Positions 53,494 through 64,000 of a DNA stretch of 64,000 bases are shown here, piece after piece. The notes below the pieces were generated by a model that was given only the letters and a program-made list of their open reading frames with translations, had not been told where the DNA came from and did not search any database. Location: assembly GCA_036521075.1 (NCBI GenBank), contig DATDIL010000148.1:1-64000 (forward strand), read 5' to 3'. Both the position numbers and the translations under genes were made by a program. This DNA is from DAIDKA01 sp036521075 (GTDB taxonomy: Bacteria; Pseudomonadota; Gammaproteobacteria; Steroidobacterales; Steroidobacteraceae). The number at the start of each line of letters is the position of its first letter. Within the stretch, counting starts at the first letter, position 1.

Positions 53494-53975
53494 GTGATCT
53501 CAATCGCGGGAACGTCCCGCGCGCTGTCCATGTCCAGCTGACCAACGCCAAGCAGCGGACGGCGCTGTCCGGCCAGGTAATCATCAATGCAGCGCAGCAC
53601 CAGCGGGCTGCGCAGGCGCGCCGCGCGCTCCACGAGCTGGTCACGCGTCAACCAATGGGTGCGCAGAATGCCATGGTCCAGGGGCTGCGTTGCATCATGA
53701 TCGGCAACGCTGCCGATGAAGGCGAAGCGCAGCGACGCCCGTCCCGTGCGGGGATGGCGCCACAGATACGCGCCCAGAAAGGCCTCGCTGCTGAAGCGCC
53801 ATGCCGTTTCCTCGCGGGTTTCCCGGGCGACCGCCTGCAGCAGGCTTTCGCCCCGCTCGACGTGCCCGGCCGGCTGGTTGAACACCAATCGCCGGGCGAT
53901 GCGCTCCTCAACCAGCAGGAATCGTCCCTGCCTTTCGGCGAGTGCGGCAACGGTGACATCCGGGGGGCTTGGCAT
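53490..53975 (-). CDS. Nudix hydrolase (NudJ-like)
   Basis: A 161-residue hydrolase. The Nudix box lies in GHVERGESLLQAVARETREETAW (residues about 37-59) with the REXXEE core. It resembles NudJ, a thiamin-pyrophosphate and nucleoside-diphosphate phosphatase found beside mnmA in enteric bacteria, which supports the call. ATG 53975 has no ribosome site; a TATAAT ends 8 bases upstream, so the mRNA might be leaderless. The stop overlaps mnmA. Confidence 0.85.
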   Translation of the reverse strand: MPSPPDVTVAALAERQGRFLLVEERIARRLVFNQPAGHVERGESLLQAVARETREETAWRFSSEAFLGAYLWRHPRTGRASLRFAFIGSVADHDATQPLDHGILRTHWLTRDQLVERAARLRSPLVLRCIDDYLAGQRRPLLGVGQLDMDSARDVPAIEIT

Positions 53976-53983
53976 GGCGGCGC

Positions 53984-53989
53984 ATTATA
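53984..53989 (-). promoter_or_regulatory. candidate -10 box just upstream of the Nudix gene
   Basis: A perfect TATAAT on the minus strand, ending 8 bases before the ATG at 53975. A transcript from here would begin within 1-3 bases of the start codon, so translation would be leaderless. No consensus -35 is present at 16-18 bases. Confidence 0.35.
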
Positions 53990-54004
53990 GCCAACCATGG
54001 GCAA

Positions 54005-54604
54005 TTAATTGTGGCGGGCGACCCTCAGCGCTCGCTCCGGTGCGCTGGCATTCCAGACGGTATCAAACTCGGCCAGGTGCAGCCGCGCCACGGCCGGATT
54101 GTTGAAGTCGGCGATGCCGTCCCAGGTGTCGGCGCGCAACCGGTAAACGATGGCGCGTTCATCCGCGATGAGGTAGGCACAGGAGCGCTGCTGCGGCATG
54201 TGGCTTGCCACGTAGCGGATATCAATGTAGCTGGAGAGCCGCCGCCCCATGGCAATGAAGCGATTGGTGTCGGTCATGACCCGGGTGGGGTCCACCAGCA
54301 GCACGCGCACCTTGGCGAAGCTGCGCGCCAGGACAAAACTCTTGATGATCTCGAGGAAGGGGGTCTGGTCGTAGACCTCCGGCTCAAGATCCTGCGTATA
54401 GATGGACAGCATCCGAGTCGCGGAGGCCGCAGCGGTGTCCACCGCGACGCGTGCCTCGGCTATGCTCGTGATGACCGACATCGGTTCGGCGCTGCGCTGG
54501 GGGGTTGCGAGACTGATGGTGCCGGAGGACTTTTCGGGCGTGAAACGGGCGTGGGCCAGAGGCGCCAGTATTCCGTTATCCTCACCATCCCCGGAGAATC
54601 CCAC
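54005..54604 (-). CDS. conserved hypothetical protein (DUF7931-like)
   Basis: A 199-residue soluble protein. From residue about 55 it has ATRMLSIYTQDLEPEVYDQTPFLEIIKSF, VLLVDPTRVMTDTNRFIAMGRRLSSYIDIRY and ADERAIVYRLRADTWDGIADFNNP, the pattern I recall for the DUF7931 family found beside or fused to GNAT enzymes in gammaproteobacteria. The fold resembles phospholipase D-like domains without their HKD residues. The function is unknown. The start is GTG at 54604 or a downstream ATG at 54481; the longer form keeps a plausible strand before the core. It lies between purB and the Nudix-mnmA pair on one strand. Confidence 0.72.
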   Translation of the reverse strand: MGFSGDGEDNGILAPLAHARFTPEKSSGTISLATPQRSAEPMSVITSIAEARVAVDTAAASATRMLSIYTQDLEPEVYDQTPFLEIIKSFVLARSFAKVRVLLVDPTRVMTDTNRFIAMGRRLSSYIDIRYVASHMPQQRSCAYLIADERAIVYRLRADTWDGIADFNNPAVARLHLAEFDTVWNASAPERALRVARHN

Positions 54605-54757
54605 GATGCACCGCTCGACGATTGCGCCTGCGAATGCGCAGACGAAGGGATCTTAGGAAGGCTACTGCAGGTTGATTGTCGATCCGATCACGCTTTGATG
54701 CAGTACGAGCGCGCTGTTGCGGCAAATTCGTGGCGCAGATCACTCAATAATGCGAGT

Positions 54758-56134
54758 TCATGGGAGTTTGCGCGCAAGCTCGGCCGCCAATCCGACATAA
54801 TCCTGGGGCTTCAATTGCTGCAGCCGCAGCTGCTCGGCCGCGGAAATCGGCAGCGTTGCGATGAAGGCGGCAAGAGCCGCGCCGTCGATGGCCCGCCCCC
54901 GTGTGAATTGCTTCAGCAGCTCATAGCCGTTCGCGACACCCTGCGCGCGCAGTACGGTCTGGACCGCCTCCCCGAGAACTTCCCAGGCCCCAGTGATGTC
55001 GGCGCTGATGCGCACCGGATCGGCGTCGATCTTGCCAAGTCCGCGCAACGCGGAGCGCCACGCGACCAGGGTGTGGCCCAGCGCGACACCCACATTGCGC
55101 AGCACGGTCGAGTCCGTGAGATCGCGCTGCCAACGCGACACCGGCAGCTTGTCGGCGAAGTGCCGCAACAGGGCATTGGCGACTCCGAGATTGCCCTCGG
55201 CATTTTCGAAATCTATTGGATTGATCTTGTGCGGCATGGTGGATGAACCCACCTCGCCGGCGACCGATCTTTGCAGCAGATAGCCGAGGGAGATGTAGCC
55301 CCAGATGTCGCGGCATAGGTCAAGCGTGATGACATTGATCGCAGCCACCGCATCGCAGTACTCACCGATCCAGTCGTGCGGCTCGATTTGGGTCGTGAAG
55401 GGATTATTGACCAGGCCCAGTGATTCGACGAAGTGTTGCGAGATCTGCGGCCATGGCAATTGCGGCAGGGCCGCGACGTGCGCGTTGAAATTCCCGACCG
55501 CACCATTCCACTTGCCGAGAATCGCGACAGCGGTGAGCCGTTGCCGCGCGCGCCGCAGGCGCGCCACGACATTGGCCAGTTCCTTGCCCAAAGTGGTCGG
55601 GCTCGCGGGCTGACCGTGGGTGCGGGCCAGCATCGGCAGCTGCGCATAGCGTGCCGCCAGAGTTCCCAGCGCACCGGTGAGTTCGTCGGCCGTGTCGAGC
55701 ATCACGATGCGCGCTGCAGCCAGCAACTTCGCGTAGCTCAAGTTGTTGATGTCCTCCGAGGTGCAGCCAAAGTGCACGAGCTCAAGATTGGCGGCGGTGG
55801 CGCCGGCCGCCTGCAGCACTTCGCGCACGTAATACTCGACGGCCTTCACATCGTGATTGGTTCGCGCCTCGATGCCTTTGACGAGGGGCGCCGCATCCTG
55901 CGGTGGATATTCGGCGAGCGTCTGGGCGCACTGGCGGACACCGGCCGACAGAGCGGCGCCGGCGAGCATGGGTGCGGACTGTGCCAGGTGCAGCAGCCAC
56001 TGCGCTTCGATACGGATGCGCTCGCGGATCAGCCCGGCCTCCGACAGCAGTTCGCGCAGCGGTTCGGTGGCGCGGCGATATCGACCGTCCAGGGGTGATA
56101 ATGCGGTGAGGGCGGAACAGTCAGTCGCAGACAT
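54758..56134 (-). CDS. purB: adenylosuccinate lyase
   Basis: A 458-residue lyase of the fumarase/aspartase superfamily. It starts ALTALSPLDGRYRRATEPL; the signature is SSTMPHKINPIDFENAEGN near 295, and FGCTSEDINNLSYA holds catalytic residues. It cleaves adenylosuccinate and SAICAR in purine synthesis, releasing fumarate. I start at ATG 56134 as the family begins there; the longer frame extends to 56287. It diverges from fumC by about 70 bases. Confidence 0.95.
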   Translation of the reverse strand: MSATDCSALTALSPLDGRYRRATEPLRELLSEAGLIRERIRIEAQWLLHLAQSAPMLAGAALSAGVRQCAQTLAEYPPQDAAPLVKGIEARTNHDVKAVEYYVREVLQAAGATAANLELVHFGCTSEDINNLSYAKLLAAARIVMLDTADELTGALGTLAARYAQLPMLARTHGQPASPTTLGKELANVVARLRRARQRLTAVAILGKWNGAVGNFNAHVAALPQLPWPQISQHFVESLGLVNNPFTTQIEPHDWIGEYCDAVAAINVITLDLCRDIWGYISLGYLLQRSVAGEVGSSTMPHKINPIDFENAEGNLGVANALLRHFADKLPVSRWQRDLTDSTVLRNVGVALGHTLVAWRSALRGLGKIDADPVRISADITGAWEVLGEAVQTVLRAQGVANGYELLKQFTRGRAIDGAALAAFIATLPISAAEQLRLQQLKPQDYVGLAAELARKLP

Positions 56135-56205
56135 ACATGCGCAATCCGGCAATGGGCAATACAGGATGTTAGGATTTGCAATGATACCGTGCCGGAGTGC
56201 CTGAG

Positions 56206-57601
<1,396 letters not shown>

Positions 57602-57609
<8 letters not shown>

Positions 57610-58252
57610 GCCTGTCTTGGATCCGCAGTTCTGGCAGCGACGAATTGCCGAGCGGCTGCGCGGCAGCACCGCGCGCCACGACCGTGCCGACTGGGTATTG
57701 CCGGGGCTGACGGCGCAGGAGAGTCTCCCGTTCGCCGCTTTCGTGCCCAAATCCCTGATACCGGCTGCGGTACTGATGCCGATCATACTGCGTGAGCCGT
57801 CGGCCACGGTGCTGTTCACGCAGCGCTCGGCGGCCCTGAAGCATCATGCCGGCCAGATCAGTTTTCCCGGTGGGCGCCTGGAGGTATCCGATGCCGATCC
57901 GATCGCGGCAGCCTTGCGCGAGGCCCGGGAAGAGGTGGGTCTGGATCCGGCGTTCGTCACCGTGGTGGGTTTTCTGCCCGATCACATCATCGGATCGGGA
58001 TTTCGCGTGACGCCGGTGGTGGCGTTTGTGCGCCCGGGCTTCACCCTGCTGACCGATGAGCGCGAAGTGCAGGAGACTTTCGAGGTGCCGCTGGACTATC
58101 TGTTTGATCCGGCGAATTTCCGCCAGCGGCTGCGCCAGTATGTACCGGAGCTGCCGCCCGCGCGGCTCAACGACATTCCCTTCAATGAGCGCAATATCTG
58201 GGGCGCGACCGCCGGGATGCTGATGAGCCTGTATCGATTGTGCAAGGAGTGA
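57602..58252 (+). CDS. CoA pyrophosphatase-like Nudix hydrolase (NudL family)
   Basis: A 216-residue hydrolase. The UPF0035 motif LKHHAGQISFPGGRLE (residues about 79-94) precedes the Nudix box GGRLEVSDADPIAAALREAREEVGL, the NudL arrangement for enzymes that split coenzyme A and its derivatives. The start is GTG at 57602, overlapping the last 8 bases of fumC. It is followed after 2 bases by mazG, so fumC-nudL-mazG form one transcript. Confidence 0.9.
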
Positions 58253-58254
58253 GC

Positions 58255-59094
58255 ATGTCCCGAAGTGGTGCGCCGGATCTGTCCGCCATGATCGAGCTGC
58301 TGGCCCTGATGGTGAAGCTGCGCGATCCGTTGCAGGGCTGTCCCTGGGACCGCACCCAGACATTTGAGAGCATCGCTCCGCACACACTCGAAGAGGCGTA
58401 CGAGCTGGTGGACGCCATTCAATCCGGCGAAGCGCCGGCCAAGCTGCGCGATGAGCTCGGTGATCTGCTCTTCCAGGTGGTCTTCTACGCACAGATGGCA
58501 CAGGAGCGCGGCTGGTTCGATTTCGACGGGATTGCGCGCGCCATCCACGACAAGCTGGTGCGACGTCATCCCCATGTTTTCGGCGCGCCGGCGCTGGCGT
58601 GGGAGGAATTGAAGGCCCGTGAACGCTCGGCCGCCGCCACCGCCAAGGACCCACGGGCTGCAGTAGGGGTGCTGGCCGATGTGCCGCGGGCTTTGCCGGC
58701 GCTGACGCGCGCGCAGAAGTTGGGCAAGCGCGCCGCTCGGGTGGGCTTCGACTGGACCGACATGCGCGATGTGCGCGCCAAGATCACCGAAGAGCTTGCC
58801 GAACTGGATGAGGCCGTGCTCGAAGCGGCCAGCCAAACGGATTGCGCCGGCCCGCCGGCACACCTGGTGGAGGAGATGGGCGACCTGCTGTTTGCCATTG
58901 CCAACTGGGGCCGGCATGTCGGCGCGGACGCGGAGGGTGCGCTGCGCGCGGCCAACGCGAAATTCGAGCGCCGCTTCGCCAGCATGGAGGCGCTGGCGCG
59001 TGAGCGTGCACTGGTGCTCGGCGAATTGACGCTCGAGCACTGGGAGGCATTGTGGCTGGAAGCCAAGCACGCGGAGCGCGGTCCGAGCGGATGA
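58255..59094 (+). CDS. mazG: nucleoside triphosphate pyrophosphohydrolase MazG
   Basis: A 279-residue all-alpha pyrophosphohydrolase. The first domain carries HTLEEAYELVDAIQSG and LRDELGDLLFQVVFYAQMA; the second carries LAELDEAVLEAASQ and EEMGDLLFAIANWGRHVGAD, each with the EExxE and ExxD metal pattern. It cleans up abnormal NTPs. ATG 58255 has AAGGAG 6 bases upstream, against a longer frame start at 58240. It is in the same unit as fumC and the Nudix gene. Confidence 0.94.
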   Translation: MSRSGAPDLSAMIELLALMVKLRDPLQGCPWDRTQTFESIAPHTLEEAYELVDAIQSGEAPAKLRDELGDLLFQVVFYAQMAQERGWFDFDGIARAIHDKLVRRHPHVFGAPALAWEELKARERSAAATAKDPRAAVGVLADVPRALPALTRAQKLGKRAARVGFDWTDMRDVRAKITEELAELDEAVLEAASQTDCAGPPAHLVEEMGDLLFAIANWGRHVGADAEGALRAANAKFERRFASMEALARERALVLGELTLEHWEALWLEAKHAERGPSG

Positions 59095-59178
59095 CTTGAA
59101 CGGGCCCCCGCGCGTCCCCAAAACATGGTCCCGAAAGGGTTTCGTGTTAGGATTTGCGCCCCTATGCGCTCTCCTGTC

Positions 59179-60525
59179 ATGACTTCCTGGCATCCCGCAA
59201 GCTGGCACACCAAGGCTGCGCAACAGCAGCCGCGCTACGATGATCCGGTCCAACTGGAGAAGGTCGTCGCGCAGCTGTCGCGGCTGCCACCCATCGTCGT
59301 GTCGTGGGAGGTCGATGCCGCCCGTGAGCGTCTGGCGGCAGCCCAGCGTGGCGAGGCGTTCCTGCTGCAGGGCGGGGACTGCGCCGAGACGTTCGAGGAT
59401 TGCGAGTCGGACCAGATCGCCCGCAAACTGAAGATCCTGCTGCAGATGAGCCTGGTGCTGCTGCACGGGCTGAAGAAGCCGGTGATCCAGGTCGGTCGTA
59501 TGGCCGGTCAGTACGCCAAGCCGCGCTCCGCCGACATGGAGACCCGGAACGGGGTGACTTTGCCCAGCTATCGCGGCGATCTGGTCAATCGTCCGGAATT
59601 TACCCTGGAGGCGCGCGCGCCGGATCCGCAGCTGCTGCTGCGTGGCTATGAGCGTGCGGCGCTCACCTTGAATTTTGTCCGAGCACTCATCGATGGCGGT
59701 TTTGCCGATCTGCATCATCCTGAATATTGGGATCTGGGCTTCCTCAACCACAGCCCGTTGAAGGATGCATACCAGCGTATTGCCAATTCGATTGCCGATT
59801 CGCTCGATTTTTTCGAAGGCATCAGTGGTCGCCCCATCCATGAGGCGGCGCAGACGAACTTCTATTGCAGCCATGAGGGCCTGCATCTGCTGTACGAGCA
59901 GGCGCAGACGCGCTTCATTCCACGCCAGCAGCGCTGGTACAACCTCTCGACCCACTATCCGTGGATCGGCATGCGCACGGCGCAGCTTGAGGGCGCGCAC
60001 GTGGAATATTTTCGCGGCATTTCGAACCCGGTGGCCGTCAAGGTCAGCAGCGGCATGGATGATGCGTGGGCACAGGGCCTGGTGGCGACCTTGAATCCCC
60101 AGAACCAGCCCGGCCGTCTGACCTTCATTCATCGCTTTGGCGCCAAGGACATCGACAAGTCGTTGCCACGCCTGATCAAGGCGGTTCGCGAGACAGGTCA
60201 GAGCGTGCTGTGGGTGTGTGATCCCATGCACGGCAATACCGAGACCAGCAGCGGGGGCCTGAAGACCCGTCGCTTCGAGAACATCCTCAAGGAGATCGAC
60301 CTGGCATTCCGCATCCACGGGGAAATGGGGTCGTACCTGGGCGGCGTACATATCGAGCTGACCGGCGAGGATGTGACCGAGTGCACCGGAGGAGCGCGGG
60401 GCCTGACCGATGCTGACCTGCAGCGGGCTTATCGCTCCACGGTCGATCCACGATTGAATCAGGAGCAGGCCCTGGAACTGGCCCTGCTGATTGCGGAGCG
60501 CAGCCACAACCACCGTAACCGCTGA
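59179..60525 (+). CDS. 3-deoxy-D-arabino-heptulosonate 7-phosphate synthase, class II
   Basis: A 448-residue plant-type DAHP synthase. It starts WHPASWHTKAAQQQPRYDD, has the metal-site loop FLLQGGDCAETFED with Cys68, RMAGQYAKPRS, and FFEGISGRPIHEAAQTNFYCSHEGLHL near 215-245. It catalyses the first step of the shikimate pathway. Class II enzymes of this type are found in plants, Actinobacteria and some gammaproteobacteria. The start at 59179 (MTSWHP) is the family's; an ATG at 59164 is also in frame. It lies upstream of icd with 7 bases between. Confidence 0.94.
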   Translation: MTSWHPASWHTKAAQQQPRYDDPVQLEKVVAQLSRLPPIVVSWEVDAARERLAAAQRGEAFLLQGGDCAETFEDCESDQIARKLKILLQMSLVLLHGLKKPVIQVGRMAGQYAKPRSADMETRNGVTLPSYRGDLVNRPEFTLEARAPDPQLLLRGYERAALTLNFVRALIDGGFADLHHPEYWDLGFLNHSPLKDAYQRIANSIADSLDFFEGISGRPIHEAAQTNFYCSHEGLHLLYEQAQTRFIPRQQRWYNLSTHYPWIGMRTAQLEGAHVEYFRGISNPVAVKVSSGMDDAWAQGLVATLNPQNQPGRLTFIHRFGAKDIDKSLPRLIKAVRETGQSVLWVCDPMHGNTETSSGGLKTRRFENILKEIDLAFRIHGEMGSYLGGVHIELTGEDVTECTGGARGLTDADLQRAYRSTVDPRLNQEQALELALLIAERSHNHRNR

Positions 60526-60532
60526 ACTTCGC

Positions 60533-61853
<1,321 letters not shown>

Positions 61854-61861
<8 letters not shown>

Positions 61862-62516
61862 TCGATCGCAGGCTCAAAGCCCGCCGCCCGTGCTCTATGA
61901 TCGCAATTGCACGGCTTGCCCGCGTCTTGCACAGTTTCTTGCGGAATCGCGGCGCCGTTTCCCCGATTATTTCTGCCGGCCGGTGCCGGCCTTCGGCGAT
62001 GCGCAGCCGTGGCTGCTGATCGCGGGACTGGCGCCCGGACTGCATGGCGCGAATCGCACCGGCCGACCGTTCACGGGCGACTTCGCGGGCCTGCTGCTCT
62101 ATGAGACCTTGTTCGCGCTGGGACTGTCCAACCAGCCAAATGGCACCTCGCCCGACGACGGGCTGATGCTGAAAGGAGCGCGGATCACGAACTCCGTGAA
62201 ATGCGTGCCGCCGGAGAACAGGCCGGAGCTGTCGGAGATCCGGCGCTGCAATCGCTTCATTGCCGCCGAGATAGCGGCGCTCCCGAGCATCAAGGTCATC
62301 CTGGCACTGGGCCGCATCGCCCACGATGCGGTGCTGATAGCGCTCGGCAAGCGACCCGGTGCCTACAAGTTCGGTCATGCCACTGAACACCTCATCGCTG
62401 GCGTGCATCTCATCGACTCCTACCACTGCAGCCGCTATAACACGCAGACGCGGCGGCTGACGCCGGAAATGTTCCGCAATGTCGTCAGCCGTGCGGTGGC
62501 GCTTGGCCACGTTTGA
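61854..62516 (+). CDS. uracil-DNA glycosylase, family 5 (UdgB-like)
   Basis: A 220-residue glycosylase with a [4Fe-4S] cluster pattern: Cys19-x2-Cys22, then cysteines in SVKCVPPEN and IRRCNRF. Motif A is GLAPGLHGANRTGRPFTGDFAG, in which family 5 enzymes lack the Asp of family 1; motif B is SYHCSRYNTQTRRLTP. It removes uracil and other deaminated bases from DNA. It starts at ATG 61854, overlapping the icd stop, and its stop overlaps uvrC by 13 bases; it therefore sits in a DNA-repair pair with uvrC. Confidence 0.9.
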
Positions 62517-64000
62517 CCCCAAGGATTTTGTAGCCTCATTACCCCAGCGGCCGGGCGTATACCGCATGTACGGTGCAGAGCACGTTCTGCTGTACGTCGG
62601 CAAGGCGCGCAATTTGCGCGACCGGGTGGGAACCTACTTCAATCCCAGCAATGTCTCCCCGAAGGTGCACGCGCTGGTGCAGCAGATCACGGCCATCGAG
62701 GTCACGGTGACGCATTCGGAAGTCGAAGCGCTGCTGCTGGAATACAACCTCATCAAGGAGCACCGGCCCCGATTCAACGTGGTGCTGCGCGATGACAAGA
62801 GTTTCCCCTATGTGCATCTGCGCACCGACCATGAGTTTCCGAAACTGACCTTCTACCGTGGCGCACGCAGCCAGCCGGGGCGCTACTTCGGACCTTTTCC
62901 AAACGCAGGCGCAGTGCGGGAGACGTTGCAGGGGCTGCAGAAACTGTTTCGCATCCGCAATTGCCGGGACTCCTTCTTCGCGAATCGCAGCCGGCCTTGC
63001 CTGCAGCACCAGATCGGCCGCTGTTCGGCGCCGTGCGTGGGGCTGATCGACGCGCGGACCTATGGGCAGGATGTCGATGCGGCGGTGAAGGTGCTCGAAG
63101 GCCGCAGCCAGGAAGTCAACGCGCAGCTGCGCGAGCGGATGGAAGAGGCTGCGCAACGCCTGCAATTCGAGCGCGCGGCGCAGATTCGCGATCAGCTGGC
63201 GGCGCTGGCGAATGTCCAGTCGCAGCAAATCGTCACCTCCGATGAGGCGGCGGACGCGGATGCCATTGCCATCGTCGGTGAACCCGGCGAGTACGCCATC
63301 AGCGTCATGCTGGTGCGCGGCGGGCGAAATCTCGGTACCACCAGCTACTTTCCCCGCGCCGCGCTGGCGCAAAGCGACGAGGCCCTCGGCTCCTTCATCC
63401 TCCAGTACTACACCGGCCAGGAGCCGCCCGCCGAAGTGCTGCTGGGTGTGTCGCTGGCCGACGGTGATGCCATGGGCCAGGTCCTTAGGGAGCGCGCGCC
63501 GCATGCCGTCAGCGTCCGCAAGCCGGTGCGCGGCATTGCCGCCCGCTGGGTTGAAATGGCCCAGGAGAATGCGGTGCAGTCACTGCGCATGCGCCAGGCG
63601 CAGCGACGCAATGCCGCCGAAATGATGGTGGCCCTCGCCGAGGCGCTCGATCTACCTCAGGTGCCGAACCGTATCGAGTGCTTCGACATCAGCCACACGG
63701 CGGGCGAGGGCACGGTGGCTTCATGCGTGGTTTTCGGCCCCGAAGGGCCGCTGAAGAAGGAATATCGGCGCTTCAATATTGCCGGTATCGCTCCGGGCGA
63801 CGATTACGCGGCGCTGCACCAGGCGTTGCAGCGGCGTTACACGCGCATCCGGGACGGGGAGCTGGAAAGGCCCGATCTGCTGCTGATCGACGGCGGAGCC
63901 GGCCAGATCGCTGCGGTTCACCGTGCATTAGCCGATCTTGGCGTTACCCACCTCGCCTTGGTTGGAGTGGCCAAGGGCCCGGACCGCCGCCCCGGGCAGG
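62504..64000 (+). CDS. uvrC: excinuclease ABC subunit UvrC, 5' part (runs off the right edge)
   Basis: 499 codons without a stop to the edge. The N-terminal GIY-YIG nuclease reads PGVYRMYGAEHVLLYVGKARNL; the middle has LLLEYNLIKEHRPRFNVVLRDDKSFPY, GRYFGPFPNAGAVRETLQ and RPCLQHQIGRCSAPCVGLID; UVR helices QLRERMEEAAQRLQFERAAQIRDQL and IECFDISHTAGEGTVAS follow, then LLIDGGAGQI. UvrC makes both cuts around a DNA lesion. The start is TTG at 62504, where the family's N-terminus begins, overlapping the glycosylase gene by 13 bases. The C-terminal RNase H-like domain end and the helix-hairpin-helix part are outside the window. Confidence 0.95.

Overview
The window is high-GC, gene-dense bacterial chromosome. 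The gene set points to a gammaproteobacterium, probably near Xanthomonadales, Nevskiales or Steroidobacterales: a thrA-thrB-thrC operon with fused aspartokinase/homoserine dehydrogenase, a CysB-type regulator beside sulfate-assimilation genes, pqiABC, msrPQ, fused cysG and a class II DAHP synthase. That placement is inference from gene content; there is no rRNA gene here to settle it. I saw no tRNA, rRNA, CRISPR array, insertion sequence, prophage or plasmid gene, and no gene-free stretch longer than about 300 bases.

Layout. 1-1.6 kb: a broken S1/P1-type nuclease gene at the left edge, a small Lys/His-rich exported protein with a strong terminator, a small conserved protein and a glycine-rich RRM protein. 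1.9-6.8 kb: an aldo/keto reductase, then glcDEF (glycolate oxidase). 6.8-10.8 kb: an MBL hydrolase and a cation-diffusion transporter, an alpha/beta hydrolase and a quinone oxidoreductase. 10.8-14.3 kb: a high-potential iron-sulfur protein and a quinol-type NO reductase, then a region holding a candidate small RNA with a strong terminator, a decayed PPK2 gene and a 55-residue membrane peptide. 14.4-22.9 kb: a lipoprotein, a large AsmA-like DUF748 protein, and a MarR-controlled tripartite efflux operon (marR, outer-membrane factor, emrA, emrB). 23-30.8 kb, minus strand: cysH-cysG-cysK-ferredoxin reductase followed by pqiA-pqiB-pqiC, with cysB divergent.

31.9-34.1 kb: a mocA-like gene, an unknown gene and an xdhC-like gene (molybdenum enzyme maturation). 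34.1-39.6 kb: thrA-thrB-thrC plus a NERD-domain gene. 39.6-48.7 kb: tatD, two exported proteins of unknown role, threonine aldolase, an ABC-2 exporter, a zinc peptidase overlapping tryptophan 2,3-dioxygenase, msrQ/msrP and a HAD phosphatase. 48.7-54.6 kb: acnA with a divergent LysR gene, then mnmA, a Nudix gene and a DUF7931-like gene. 54.7-64 kb: purB, fumC, a CoA-type Nudix gene, mazG, class II DAHP synthase, icd, a family-5 uracil-DNA glycosylase and the start of uvrC.

The genes are mainly core metabolism (TCA cycle: acnA, fumC, icd; amino acids; sulfur assimilation), envelope maintenance and repair. I do not see a convincing new multi-gene system. The items most worth a second look are the structured candidate RNA beside norB, the two decayed genes with readable lesions, the marR operator-promoter, the ferredoxin reductase in the cys operon and the unknown gene between mocA and xdhC.
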